NCBI GenBank assembly: GCA_052170555.1
Contig: JBQNAI010000002.1
Coordinates: 62,001-126,000, forward strand
Origin: Scybalousia_A sp052170555
GTDB taxonomy: Bacteria; Bacteroidota; Bacteroidia; Bacteroidales; P3
DNA: 64,000 nt
Reading direction: 5' to 3'
Positions 54,210 through 62,771 of this stretch are shown here, piece after piece. Under the pieces are notes generated by a model that ran no database searches, was not told the DNA's origin, and worked only from the letters and a program-made list of their open reading frames with translations. How positions within the stretch are numbered: position 1 is the stretch's first letter; each line of letters begins with the position of its first letter. Position numbers and translations under genes: made by a program.

Positions 54210-54828
54210 AAGAAAACGGTTTTTAAGTTCAAAACTTATATTAACTACACTACATATTCAATCGTAGCATTGTCGTTGAAGCGTTCATAATGTCTAACAA
54301 TAAAAAAGCAATATCACCTAGCTTAGAATATTCATCAATATTGCCATCACAATATAATACTTATATTTATCATGGTTGAGAATCTATAAATATTTACAAG
54401 GACTCTAAAACTCCTTAGTTTATGGAAATTCATTCGTCTAAAGTAAAGGTCCAAGAAATAATGCTCCACAAAACTCAAGCTATGGAAGATAGAGAGAAAA
54501 AATCGGATTGTACTGTTTTACAAATGCAAAAGATAATAGTGTAACGTTTATCGCCAAACATATAATGTCTACAGGGATTTCGCCTTAGTCACAAATGCAA
54601 CTAACACAAACCATACATTCATACCAACTACCTAAGTCTAACGCTATTATATTGCATTTATATGCGAAAGTTACCGAATCAGGAGGAAATTCTTGCGGGC
54701 GAAAGAAATAACTAGACAAAGATAAAACCATAGTCAAAGATAGAAAATATGGATTTATTATTCGTCCCATTGAAGAAAGTGGTCATATTAACTTAATTAA
54801 GCAATCTAAAATTTCTAATGGAGAATAA
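54210..54828 (+). pseudogene. Relic of a GH2 beta-galactosidase (C-terminal domain)
   Basis: The plus strand translates, through several in-frame stops and at least one frameshift, into the last domain of a glycoside hydrolase family 2 enzyme. From ~54319, ILPSQYNTYIYHG then stop, IYKDSK matches the family's LP..Y....YYGRGP.ENY.DRK block. Then EKIGLYCFTNAKDNSVTFIA (~54498-54560) fits the VRWLTLTD..GNGL segment. LHLYAKVTESGGNSCG (54655-54702) matches D..Q.GVGG.NSWG, and KYGFIIRPIE the terminal beta-strand. Stops include TAG at 54585-54587 and TAA at 54708-54710. The catalytic barrel is gone. Family assignment is by eye. It shows loss of a lactose- or plant-glycan-cleaving enzyme. Confidence 0.7.
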
Positions 54829-54833
54829 ATGAA

Positions 54834-55424
54834 TTAAACCATTTGTCCGTAATCAGCGAAATTAATAAGAGGTTCATCCCCTTTACTGTCGCCGTATGCA
54901 TATAATATGTAATTATCACGAGAGGGCTCTTCTTCAAGGAATCTTCGCACTTTTTCTTCTCCATAACAATTTTTGCTCAAAAATCTTCCCGTCAAACAAT
55001 CTTTATCATCTCTTTCGCTAAGAGTTGCGATCACTTTGTCTACTCCATTTCGTTTACACCAGCACTCAATCCACTCTATGCCACCCGCACTTATCACATA
55101 TATTTTATGTCCTTCCTCCTTATGTTCCTTTAATTTCAGTAAGGTGTCAGTTCTTACAAATTTATTTATTTTATCTGCAAATCTTTGTCCATAAGACAGA
55201 AATTTCTCATACTTCATTCCTTTATAAAAGTAAGAGAATATCTTTTGCTTTGCTGTATAATTAGGAATAATATTAAGTTTGTACGCAATAATCAAAGGAA
55301 TACATATTAAAGCTCCACAAATATATGAAATACGAGAATGAGTGAACTTGATAAATTCTCCAAAAGTGTCTTTATTTGTCAAGGTCCCATCAAAATCAAA
55401 TGCAACAATGATCTGTTTATTCAT
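54834..55424 (-). CDS. HAD-IB family phosphatase next to a UbiA transferase
   Basis: A 196-residue phosphoserine-phosphatase-like HAD protein. The nucleophile motif is FDFDGTLTNKDTF (D10, D12), motif II is VISAGGIEW (~108-116) and the acidic end is AYGDSKGDEPLI (~177-188), with a short helical cap. The family start is at 55424; the frame is open eight codons more. It begins one base after the UbiA stop. In actinobacteria, DPPR synthase is paired with a phosphatase that yields decaprenylphosphoryl-ribose. This gene could do the equivalent job, which is inference. Confidence 0.88.
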   Translation of the reverse strand: MNKQIIVAFDFDGTLTNKDTFGEFIKFTHSRISYICGALICIPLIIAYKLNIIPNYTAKQKIFSYFYKGMKYEKFLSYGQRFADKINKFVRTDTLLKLKEHKEEGHKIYVISAGGIEWIECWCKRNGVDKVIATLSERDDKDCLTGRFLSKNCYGEEKVRRFLEEEPSRDNYILYAYGDSKGDEPLINFADYGQMV

Positions 55425-55425
55425 T

Positions 55426-56310
55426 TTATAAGTAAATAATAATTGCAAAATTAATAATCCAAAGTATAATACACAGTTGAATAAATCTATCTTTGATAAG
55501 AATTTTTGTGGGAGAAAAAGTACATTTATCTATCATTGTAAGTTTAAGGTAGTATATAATGCCAGCAAATACCCACAGAGAAGTAATGTACAAATATGGA
55601 GTATTAAATCTTATACAGACCTCATTGCTAACAGTATACATTATATAACATACGATAGTTACAGATGCAAGTATTCCCAAGACCTGATTAAGAAAAACAA
55701 GGCTATAACCTGCCGAAGCTTTTCTTATTTTAATTGCATTATTTTCGGTAGTGGTGATATCGTCTCTCCTTTTGGCAAATGTTAAGAACAAAGCCAATAA
55801 GAAGGTCATTAATATTATCCAATGTGAAACGTAGATATCACAAACAAAACCTCCCAACATAACTCTTAATACAAATCCTATTGCCACAATAAAAACATCT
55901 ACTATTGTAATATGTTTCAACCACAGACAATACATCAAATTCATCATCAAATATATGGATAATATTTTTATTAGGTAGAAGGTAAATTCAAATGGTATTG
56001 CTAAAATTATACCACATGCTATACTTATGCAGACTAACATAAAAGCATACGCTTGTTTTATTGAAATTTGTTTACTTGCTATCGGTCTTTTACTTTTTTC
56101 GGGATGCAATCTGTCTTGATTAACATCCATAATATCATTAAAACAATATACCGCAGAACATACAAAACACATCGTAACAAATGCAATGGTAGAATTAACC
56201 AAACAAGTTACATCAAATAACTTGGCATCAAAAAACAGTGGTAGAAAAATAAATAAATTTTTTAACCATTGTTCGTATCTCAATAATTTAAGTATGGATC
56301 TAACAGACAT
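55426..56310 (-). CDS. UbiA-family polyprenyl-phosphate phosphoribosyltransferase (DPPR-synthase-like)
   Basis: A 294-residue enzyme with about nine membrane helices. The first Asp-rich motif is FNDIMDVNQDRLHPEKSKRPIAS (residues ~57-79), in the NDxxDxxxDRxHPxKxxRP form of decaprenyl-phosphate phosphoribosyltransferases, and the second is AKRRDDI. These transfer phosphoribose from PRPP to a polyprenyl phosphate, the first step to lipid-linked ribose or arabinose. The HAD-IB gene follows after one base. TATTTTTG at 56344-56337 (minus) is its -7 box. A quinone-type prenyltransferase is less likely because of the motif. Confidence 0.85.
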   Translation of the reverse strand: MSVRSILKLLRYEQWLKNLFIFLPLFFDAKLFDVTCLVNSTIAFVTMCFVCSAVYCFNDIMDVNQDRLHPEKSKRPIASKQISIKQAYAFMLVCISIACGIILAIPFEFTFYLIKILSIYLMMNLMYCLWLKHITIVDVFIVAIGFVLRVMLGGFVCDIYVSHWIILMTFLLALFLTFAKRRDDITTTENNAIKIRKASAGYSLVFLNQVLGILASVTIVCYIMYTVSNEVCIRFNTPYLYITSLWVFAGIIYYLKLTMIDKCTFSPTKILIKDRFIQLCIILWIINFAIIIYL

Positions 56311-56608
56311 AATCTCTAGAACAATATTTCATTTTGCAAAAATACTAAAAAATATTGTATAATGATTATATTAAACTAAGACTCTACCCCTCTTCATCTT
56401 AATATGACAAATATTTCTTCTCTTTCTCTTTTCTTTTTTATTTAATAGTTACTGATAGTACTAATAAAAATTATTATACCTATTCTATATTACTATCTAT
56501 TTATCTATTTTATTTCAGAGGGATAAGTTTAGAATAAAAAATATTTTTTAATAAAACAAAAATGAACAAAAAAATAAAAAACATATTGAAAATAAGGTAA
56601 CAAAATTG

Positions 56609-56616
56609 TAATTTTG
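56609..56616 (+). promoter_or_regulatory. -7 box of galE
   Basis: TAATTTTG lies 29 bp upstream of the galE ATG, in an otherwise featureless ~330-bp divergent gap shared with the UbiA promoter (minus 56344-56337). Confidence 0.55.
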
Positions 56617-56644
56617 CAATTCAAAATAATAAAAATACAAGAAA

Positions 56645-57658
56645 ATGAAGATACTAATTACAGGAGGATGTGGTTTTATAGGAAGCCATACCTGTGTAGA
56701 GCTACAAAATTCAGGTTTTGATGTAATTATTGCCGATAATCTATCTAATTCTAATAAACAGGTGGTGGATAGAATAGAAAAAATCACAAACAAACGTCCT
56801 GAGTTCATTAAAGTAGATCTTGCTGACAAAAAACAATGCAAAAGTGTATTTGAAAAATTTAATGAAATCACAGGAATAATTAATTTTGCCGCTTATAAGG
56901 CCGTTGGAGAAAGCATGGATAAACCTATTGCATATTATCAGAACAATTTGGGAATACTTTTGAATGTTCTTGACAATATGCAACGATATAAAGTTAAATA
57001 TTTTGTCCAATCTTCTTCGTGTACAGTTTATGGAGAGCCAGATAACTTGCCTATCAAGGAATCTTCTCCTGTAAAAAAAGCAACATCTCCTTACGGTCAT
57101 ACTAAACAAATTGCGGAACAGATGTTAGCATTTATTTCTTCTACTTCTGAGATTCAAGCTATTGCTTTACGATATTTTAATCCGATAGGAGCACATCATT
57201 CGGCTTTGATTGGAGAATTGCCCAATGGGATTCCAAACAATCTTTTGCCTTTTATAACTCAAACAGCAGCAGGAAAACGAAAAGAATTAAAAGTTTTTGG
57301 CAAAGATTATCCTACACCTGATGGTACTTGTATAAGAGATTATATTCATGTGGTAGATTTAGCAAAGGCTCACGTTGTTGCAATGAATCGTATGATAAAA
57401 CAACAAAATAAAAAGGGTATGGAATATTTCAATATAGGGACTGGACATGGTTATTCTGTACTTGAAATTATTAACTCCTTTGAACGATCTACAAAAAGGA
57501 AGCTTAACTGGTCTTTCGCTCCAAGGCGTGCAGGTGATATTGTTCAGATTTGGGCAGATACCACATTGGCGGAACAAGAATTAGGATGGAAAGCCAAAGA
57601 AGATATTGACTCTATGACTGCTTCAGCATGGAAATGGCAACAACAATTAGATAAATAA
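56645..57658 (+). CDS. galE: UDP-glucose 4-epimerase GalE
   Basis: A 337-residue short-chain dehydrogenase of the extended type that interconverts UDP-glucose and UDP-galactose (or the N-acetyl forms). The NAD motif GGCGFIG is at 7-13, the catalytic triad Ser in SSSCTVYGEP (~123-132), and the YxxxK is Y150-x3-K154. RYFNPIGAH and DYIHVVDLAKAH are conserved. All essential residues are present. It could feed LPS or surface glycan synthesis. A dispersed repeat lies 90 bp downstream. Confidence 0.95.
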   Translation: MKILITGGCGFIGSHTCVELQNSGFDVIIADNLSNSNKQVVDRIEKITNKRPEFIKVDLADKKQCKSVFEKFNEITGIINFAAYKAVGESMDKPIAYYQNNLGILLNVLDNMQRYKVKYFVQSSSCTVYGEPDNLPIKESSPVKKATSPYGHTKQIAEQMLAFISSTSEIQAIALRYFNPIGAHHSALIGELPNGIPNNLLPFITQTAAGKRKELKVFGKDYPTPDGTCIRDYIHVVDLAKAHVVAMNRMIKQQNKKGMEYFNIGTGHGYSVLEIINSFERSTKRKLNWSFAPRRAGDIVQIWADTTLAEQELGWKAKEDIDSMTASAWKWQQQLDK

Positions 57659-57722
57659 ATTTATTTTTTTTATTTAAATTGCCCATTCTAATAAACGTAA
57701 TTGTACTGAGTATTACCAAAAA

Positions 57723-57806
57723 AATCTTTCTTGAAAAGAATTTACCAATGTCAAGGAAGATTTTTTTCTTTCTTGACAAAGATTTACTAATCACACACTT
57801 TAATTT
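57723..57806. repeat. Dispersed intergenic repeat, copy 2, in a convergent gap
   Basis: 57747-57806 matches 11069-11128 (AATGTCAAG... to ...CACTTTAATTT), and 57723-57741 (ATCTTTCTTGAAAAGAA) is shared with 25172-25189. The segment TGTCAAGgAAGA / TCTTTCTTGACA (57749-57778) is a long near-perfect hairpin around a T-run, suited to bidirectional termination between galE and lptD. Confidence 0.7.
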
Positions 57807-57897
57807 GATAAATATACACATTAATTATTGCAAAAAGCCTTTTCTACCACTTTATAAATAAAAAAAATGAATAAAAAAAGATAAACTTATTATAAGG

Positions 57898-60510
57898 CTA
57901 ATAATAAATTTGACGATTACGGAAATCGTTACGTTTTTCATACTTCAAGTCTTGCAACATTCCCGCTTTAATATTAATAGTAAAGTTCCAACCACTACGA
58001 TATCCAAAAGGTACCCAATTGAAGCGCAATTCCCAACAATGTAAATCTCTATAAAAATCAAAAGATGTATATGTCCAATCCTTATTTACAAAATCGTATC
58101 CTGTACGAAAACCAACTTTCCAATTTTCTGTAACTGTTACATTACCTGTTGCCGAAAAAGTTGCTGACTCATTCGTACTATATCCTGCAATTGCAACAAC
58201 ATATGTACTCAAACGAGAATAATTACCACTTAAACTCAAATCCCATTTAGTGGAAAAATCCACTAAATTAGGCAATATCTCTAAATTATTAACAAACGGT
58301 GAATACTGCATCTCTGTCGGAGATATTCTATTATCCATATTATTATTCACCTTATTTTTTGAATTGAAATTCCATGATAAAGACAGATTCCACTGTGAAG
58401 ACTGCTTAGTAAATAATTTGTTTTGTTTTTCAAAAACAAATTTATTAATTATTTGATTATCTTTATTCAAGACATAAGGAGTGAAAGAAGCAGAATAATT
58501 GATTACTAGCTTTTTCAATAACGTTGTTCTTGCAGATATACGTAACGGTTGCCAATTGCAAGAGTCTTTTGCCAAATCATAGCCTGTCGAAATTGCGAAA
58601 TTCTCTAACAATACCACTTTCTGAATTCCTGTTGTTGTATCTGAATATGATTTTACTTTCATTTCCAAGGAATTATTGAGAGTAAAATTTATTATTCCAC
58701 TTCTTGAAGACGGGGGAGAGCCAAAAACCCCACCCTCTGTCTTAGAATAATAAACCTTATTGTTATTTTTATCAATATAATAATCATAAAAACCTAGAGA
58801 TGGTAAAGAAAAATCGGGAGTAAATGTAAAAGATAGTGTAGGATTAATAACATGTCGCAATGCTTTCACATAACCTTTTTTAAATACAAACATTCCGTAA
58901 ATACGAGTATTAAAATAGGAAGTAAAATTTGCATCTCTATTTGATGTAAATCCAAAATTTGTATCTCTGTCTACAAGTCCTGTTTGGGAGTTATATGCCT
59001 TGTGGGTGGAAAAAAGATACCATCGTTCAGTGTAATTGACAGAATTGGTCCAAGTAAAATATTTCATAAATTTCACGCTGGATTGAATAGGTATATAATG
59101 CTGTATTCCATTATTCATCCGTTTTAAAATATCTTTTTTGAATAGTAAAGAATCATAAGTATCAATAGAGTTAATCAGATTAATGCGATAGGAAAGCGTA
59201 ATGTCTTCATACCATTTTGTTTTACCCTTTGTTTTTTTCTTTTTAAATGGATGAAACTGCGAAGATGAAAGTGTAGCAGAAGGAAGGTCCAATGAGATTT
59301 GTTTAGTATTAATATTATAATTTTCCCCCAAGTTAATAGAAAAATTCCATGATGATCCAAAACGAGTGCTAAACGCAATAGAGGATGTTGTTGTACTGTT
59401 AAAATAATCAGTCAAAGATGTAGTATTTTGATTGTACTTTGCACTTACAAGATTGACGTTTGCAGAAAAAGTTTTGTAGGGATGTGCTTTTGCGTCCTGT
59501 GTATGAGACCACTGAATTTTGAAGTCCTGTTGAGAAGTCCATGTATTGGTATTTTTCAAACCTGAATGATTTTCCTCAAATCTTACTAAGAAATTCCCTT
59601 TGTATTTATAACGTTTAGCATAATCGCTTTTTATATTAATTGCATATGACAAGTTTGTATAGATATCTGATTGCACTATCAGATCTACATAATCAGTCAA
59701 CGCAAAGTACCATCCTAAATTTCTCAGATAATAACCACGATTACTAGCGTAACCGTATGTGGGCATCAATAACCCGCTTTTCCGTTTATCCGTAAAAGGA
59801 AAATAAGCAAAAGGCAATCCTACCGGCAAAGGTATACCCATCAATTGAATGCCGATAGGTCCTGTGATTATTTTATTGTCGGTTATTATTTCTGCTTTAG
59901 AGAATGTAAAGCCAAAATGAGGTTCCTTTTCGTTGGGACAAGTAGTAAACATTCCTTCTTTTACGTACAATGTACTATCATTAATTTTTTTTATCTTTTC
60001 TCCATGTAAAAATCCATCTCGTTGCGAAGTGAACATATTATTTATTATACCCTTACCGTTATCTGTATTATATAATAATTTTTTACTTTTATACGATACA
60101 CCGTTATCTGTAAATATCGGAAATTGTCTTAAAGAATCTGCAATAGTATCGTTGATAGGTTCTGCATTCAGTATATTGGAATCTAAATTTATCGTAATCA
60201 ATCCACTCGAAAGCTCCATTCTATCTTGCTTTACATTACTTTGATTATGCAAATAAATATGTTGGTTGTCTAAATCAAATACTATTGAATCTGAACAGTT
60301 GTAATATATCCTTTTTTTTATTTTTCCTGTATTTGTTATCAATTGTACGGAGTCCTTTGTTATTATTGTATTTGAAAATTGCTTAAATAACATACTATCC
60401 TCCATATAAGCATCTGATATCTCTGCATTTACAGAATAAAAACAAAGGATAAAAAGTGTTAATGTCGCACAATTTTTTAAAAAAATATTTACTTTATTGT
60501 CTTTAATCAA
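57898..60510 (-). CDS. lptD: LPS-assembly outer-membrane protein LptD
   Basis: An 870-residue protein with a signal peptide (1-29, ending VNA), an N-terminal OstA-like jellyroll domain (~60-230, with SGLITINLDSN and YNTDNGKGIINN) and a C-terminal ~26-strand beta-barrel ending WNFTINIKAG. The Bacteroidetes form lacks the Cys pairs of E. coli LptD. The block GIQLMGIPLPVGLPFAYFPF (~225-245) is a family marker. It inserts LPS in the outer leaflet and works with LptC here at 42732. A TAAATTTG -7 box lies on the minus strand at 60559-60552. Confidence 0.92.
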   Translation of the reverse strand: MIKDNKVNIFLKNCATLTLFILCFYSVNAEISDAYMEDSMLFKQFSNTIITKDSVQLITNTGKIKKRIYYNCSDSIVFDLDNQHIYLHNQSNVKQDRMELSSGLITINLDSNILNAEPINDTIADSLRQFPIFTDNGVSYKSKKLLYNTDNGKGIINNMFTSQRDGFLHGEKIKKINDSTLYVKEGMFTTCPNEKEPHFGFTFSKAEIITDNKIITGPIGIQLMGIPLPVGLPFAYFPFTDKRKSGLLMPTYGYASNRGYYLRNLGWYFALTDYVDLIVQSDIYTNLSYAINIKSDYAKRYKYKGNFLVRFEENHSGLKNTNTWTSQQDFKIQWSHTQDAKAHPYKTFSANVNLVSAKYNQNTTSLTDYFNSTTTSSIAFSTRFGSSWNFSINLGENYNINTKQISLDLPSATLSSSQFHPFKKKKTKGKTKWYEDITLSYRINLINSIDTYDSLLFKKDILKRMNNGIQHYIPIQSSVKFMKYFTWTNSVNYTERWYLFSTHKAYNSQTGLVDRDTNFGFTSNRDANFTSYFNTRIYGMFVFKKGYVKALRHVINPTLSFTFTPDFSLPSLGFYDYYIDKNNNKVYYSKTEGGVFGSPPSSRSGIINFTLNNSLEMKVKSYSDTTTGIQKVVLLENFAISTGYDLAKDSCNWQPLRISARTTLLKKLVINYSASFTPYVLNKDNQIINKFVFEKQNKLFTKQSSQWNLSLSWNFNSKNKVNNNMDNRISPTEMQYSPFVNNLEILPNLVDFSTKWDLSLSGNYSRLSTYVVAIAGYSTNESATFSATGNVTVTENWKVGFRTGYDFVNKDWTYTSFDFYRDLHCWELRFNWVPFGYRSGWNFTINIKAGMLQDLKYEKRNDFRNRQIYY

Positions 60511-60532
60511 CCGTTATAACAATTAAAATACG

Positions 60533-60559
60533 TAATTTTGTAACAAAATTGCAAATTTA
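60533..60559. promoter_or_regulatory. Overlapping divergent promoters of lptD and the amidase
   Basis: TAATTTTG (plus, 60533-60540) points to the amidase at 60589, and TAAATTTG (minus, 60559-60552) to lptD at 60510. The two -7 boxes are only 11 bp apart and cross, so initiation in one direction should interfere with the other. Confidence 0.55.
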
Positions 60560-60588
60560 AGTTTTTTTTTATTAATAACATTAAATTA

Positions 60589-61860
60589 ATGTATAAAGGA
60601 GGGTCGTTTTTTATTACTTTCATAATTTTATTCTGCCTCTTTAATAGTTGTTCTTTGCTATATGCTCAGGATAACTCTAAACTTTTTGATAAGATTGTAA
60701 TAGATGCTGGACATGGAGGGAATAAACCCGGAGCTATTGGAAGTAAATATAAGGAAAAAGATATAACCCTTGCCGTTGCTATCAAATTAGGAAAACTTAT
60801 TAACGAGAATCTAAAAGATGTGAAAGTATATTATACTCGTATTATAGACCAAGACGTTGATCTTTACAAACGTTCTTCTGTGGCAAACAAAATTAACGCC
60901 GATCTATTTTTATCTATTCATTGCAATTCTGCAACTAATAAGTCTGCCGGTGGGACGGAAACGTATGCTATGGGATTAGGTAGAACTGAAAGTAATTTAG
61001 CAGTTGCTAAAAAAGAAAATGCAGAAATTCTAACCGAAAATAATGCTATTCAAAACTATGAAGGTTTTGATTTTAATTCACCAGAGACGGATATTCTTAT
61101 GTCCCTATACCAGAATGCTTATCTTAATAATTCTCTTGACTTTGCTGCAAAAATTCAATCTCAATACCAGAAAAATATACCGTTCAAAAATCGTGGAGTT
61201 CATCAAGCTAATTTTGTTGTTTTATGGAAAGCAGCTATGCCCGCCGTACTTACTGAAATAGGATTCATATCTAATCCCAAAGAAGAAGAATATCTCGGTA
61301 GTGAATACGGACAATGGACTATAGCATCGTGTATTTTTCGTGCCATATGTGAATATCGCAATAAATTTGACAATCTCAACGAACCTATAATGACCATTGA
61401 GCAATTAATCCCTAAAGATATTCAAAACAAAGAGAAAATCCGCAAACAAAACGAATTACTGAAAAGAGACTTTTTTGCTCGGGCAGAAAATAACGATTCT
61501 ATTTACAAAAATCAAACCTCAACAAATGGTCAAGAACAATTAAACAAAGAAAAATTTTCACAAAACGACTCCATTCAAAATATACAAAAGACAGGAACAG
61601 AGATCATTTATCGCATTCAGTTTATGTCATCCCCCACTAAAATTGCATATAATGATAGTCGTTTTATAGGTTTGGAAGATATCTTTTCATACAAAGATAA
61701 AGGTGCCTGGAAATATACAGCAGGTATATTTGCTACTCAAAAGGAAGCATTGGATTATCAAAAAAAAATTAAGACTAAGTACAACGATGCTTTTGTTGTG
61801 GCATTCCATAATGGCAAACGGATAACAGTAGTAGAAGCTCAAAGATTACAAAAGAAATAA
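60589..61860 (+). CDS. N-acetylmuramoyl-L-alanine amidase with C-terminal SPOR-like domain
   Basis: A 423-residue exported enzyme (signal peptide 1-27, cut after LYA). The Amidase_3 domain (~35-265) has zinc ligands in DAGHGG (H42), E56 in KEKD and the His of LSIHCNSA, plus the catalytic Glu in VLTEIGFISNPKEEEYLG. After a polar linker (~290-340) residues ~345-420 look like a SPOR-type domain, which binds denuded septal glycan. The protein would split daughter-cell peptidoglycan, so mature peptidoglycan is implied. It is 5 bp upstream of the MlaD gene. Confidence 0.92.
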   Translation: MYKGGSFFITFIILFCLFNSCSLLYAQDNSKLFDKIVIDAGHGGNKPGAIGSKYKEKDITLAVAIKLGKLINENLKDVKVYYTRIIDQDVDLYKRSSVANKINADLFLSIHCNSATNKSAGGTETYAMGLGRTESNLAVAKKENAEILTENNAIQNYEGFDFNSPETDILMSLYQNAYLNNSLDFAAKIQSQYQKNIPFKNRGVHQANFVVLWKAAMPAVLTEIGFISNPKEEEYLGSEYGQWTIASCIFRAICEYRNKFDNLNEPIMTIEQLIPKDIQNKEKIRKQNELLKRDFFARAENNDSIYKNQTSTNGQEQLNKEKFSQNDSIQNIQKTGTEIIYRIQFMSSPTKIAYNDSRFIGLEDIFSYKDKGAWKYTAGIFATQKEALDYQKKIKTKYNDAFVVAFHNGKRITVVEAQRLQKK

Positions 61861-61865
61861 AAAAA

Positions 61866-62771
61866 ATGAAAACTCGCAATGAATTCCAAATAGGTCTTAT
61901 CGGACTGATTACACTTGTTATGTTATTTTTAGGGATAAAGTTTTTGAGAGGATCAGAAATATTTTCATCTAACAAGAATTACTTCGCTATCTATAATAAT
62001 GTGAGTGGAATGAATCGAAGTAGTTATATTTACGTAAATGGATTGAAAGTAGGGTACGTAAAAGAGATAACACCAATGGACAATCACAATAAGCATTTTT
62101 TAGTTGAAATAGCTATAGATAAAAAATTAGAGATCCCCAAAGATTCTCGTTTAATATTATTTTCTAATGGATTGTTGGGGAACAAAAATTTAAGAATAGA
62201 TATTGGAGATAGTCCTCTAATGCTTGCAGATAAGGATACGTTATTAGGGTATGTAGAGAAGGGAATAATTGACGGATTATCTGCAAAAATATCCCCGGTA
62301 ATGTCAGACTTATCTTCTGTTATTAAAAGAATAGATACCTTAACAGCAGCAATGAATCATACATTCAATGTACAAAGTCAAGAAAATATTCGCCAAACTC
62401 TCAATAATATTAAATCTGTTTCAAGCAAACTTGACAATATAGCTCAGAGTACGAGTAATTTGTTGGAAAAAGATAAAAACAAGTTAAATAATATTGTAAC
62501 AAATATAGAAACAATAACACGCAATGTATTATCCATTACTGACAGTATTGATGCAAATAAAATAGCATCTACATTGAAGGATGTAAATGCCTCCCTTCTC
62601 AGTTTGAATTCCATGTTAAGAAAAATAGAGAAAGGCAATGGTAATTTGGGACAATTACTTAATGATGAACAGCTATACATCAATTTAACGGAAAGTACAA
62701 AGAATCTTAACTTGTTGTTAGAAGATATCAAAAAGAATCCTAAGAAGTACATCAATATCAAACTTCTTTAA
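61866..62771 (+). CDS. MlaD/MCE-domain lipid-trafficking protein
   Basis: A 301-residue protein with one N-terminal membrane helix (residues ~9-27) and an MCE domain (~38-120: YAIYNNVSGMNRSSYIYVNGLKVGYV). A long helical, coiled-coil-prone C-terminus (~135-260) follows. MCE proteins form hexameric rings that move phospholipids between the membranes with the MlaEF ABC transporter, which is not encoded here. Linkage to an amidase is common in Bacteroidetes. It is the last clear gene of the window. Confidence 0.92.
   Translation: MKTRNEFQIGLIGLITLVMLFLGIKFLRGSEIFSSNKNYFAIYNNVSGMNRSSYIYVNGLKVGYVKEITPMDNHNKHFLVEIAIDKKLEIPKDSRLILFSNGLLGNKNLRIDIGDSPLMLADKDTLLGYVEKGIIDGLSAKISPVMSDLSSVIKRIDTLTAAMNHTFNVQSQENIRQTLNNIKSVSSKLDNIAQSTSNLLEKDKNKLNNIVTNIETITRNVLSITDSIDANKIASTLKDVNASLLSLNSMLRKIEKGNGNLGQLLNDEQLYINLTESTKNLNLLLEDIKKNPKKYINIKLL

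Noticed and set aside
54093..54290. 65-codon plus-strand frame in the HAD/HAD-IB gap
   Set aside because: Its second half overlaps the presumed decayed glycosidase and the first half is low complexity; not supported as a gene.
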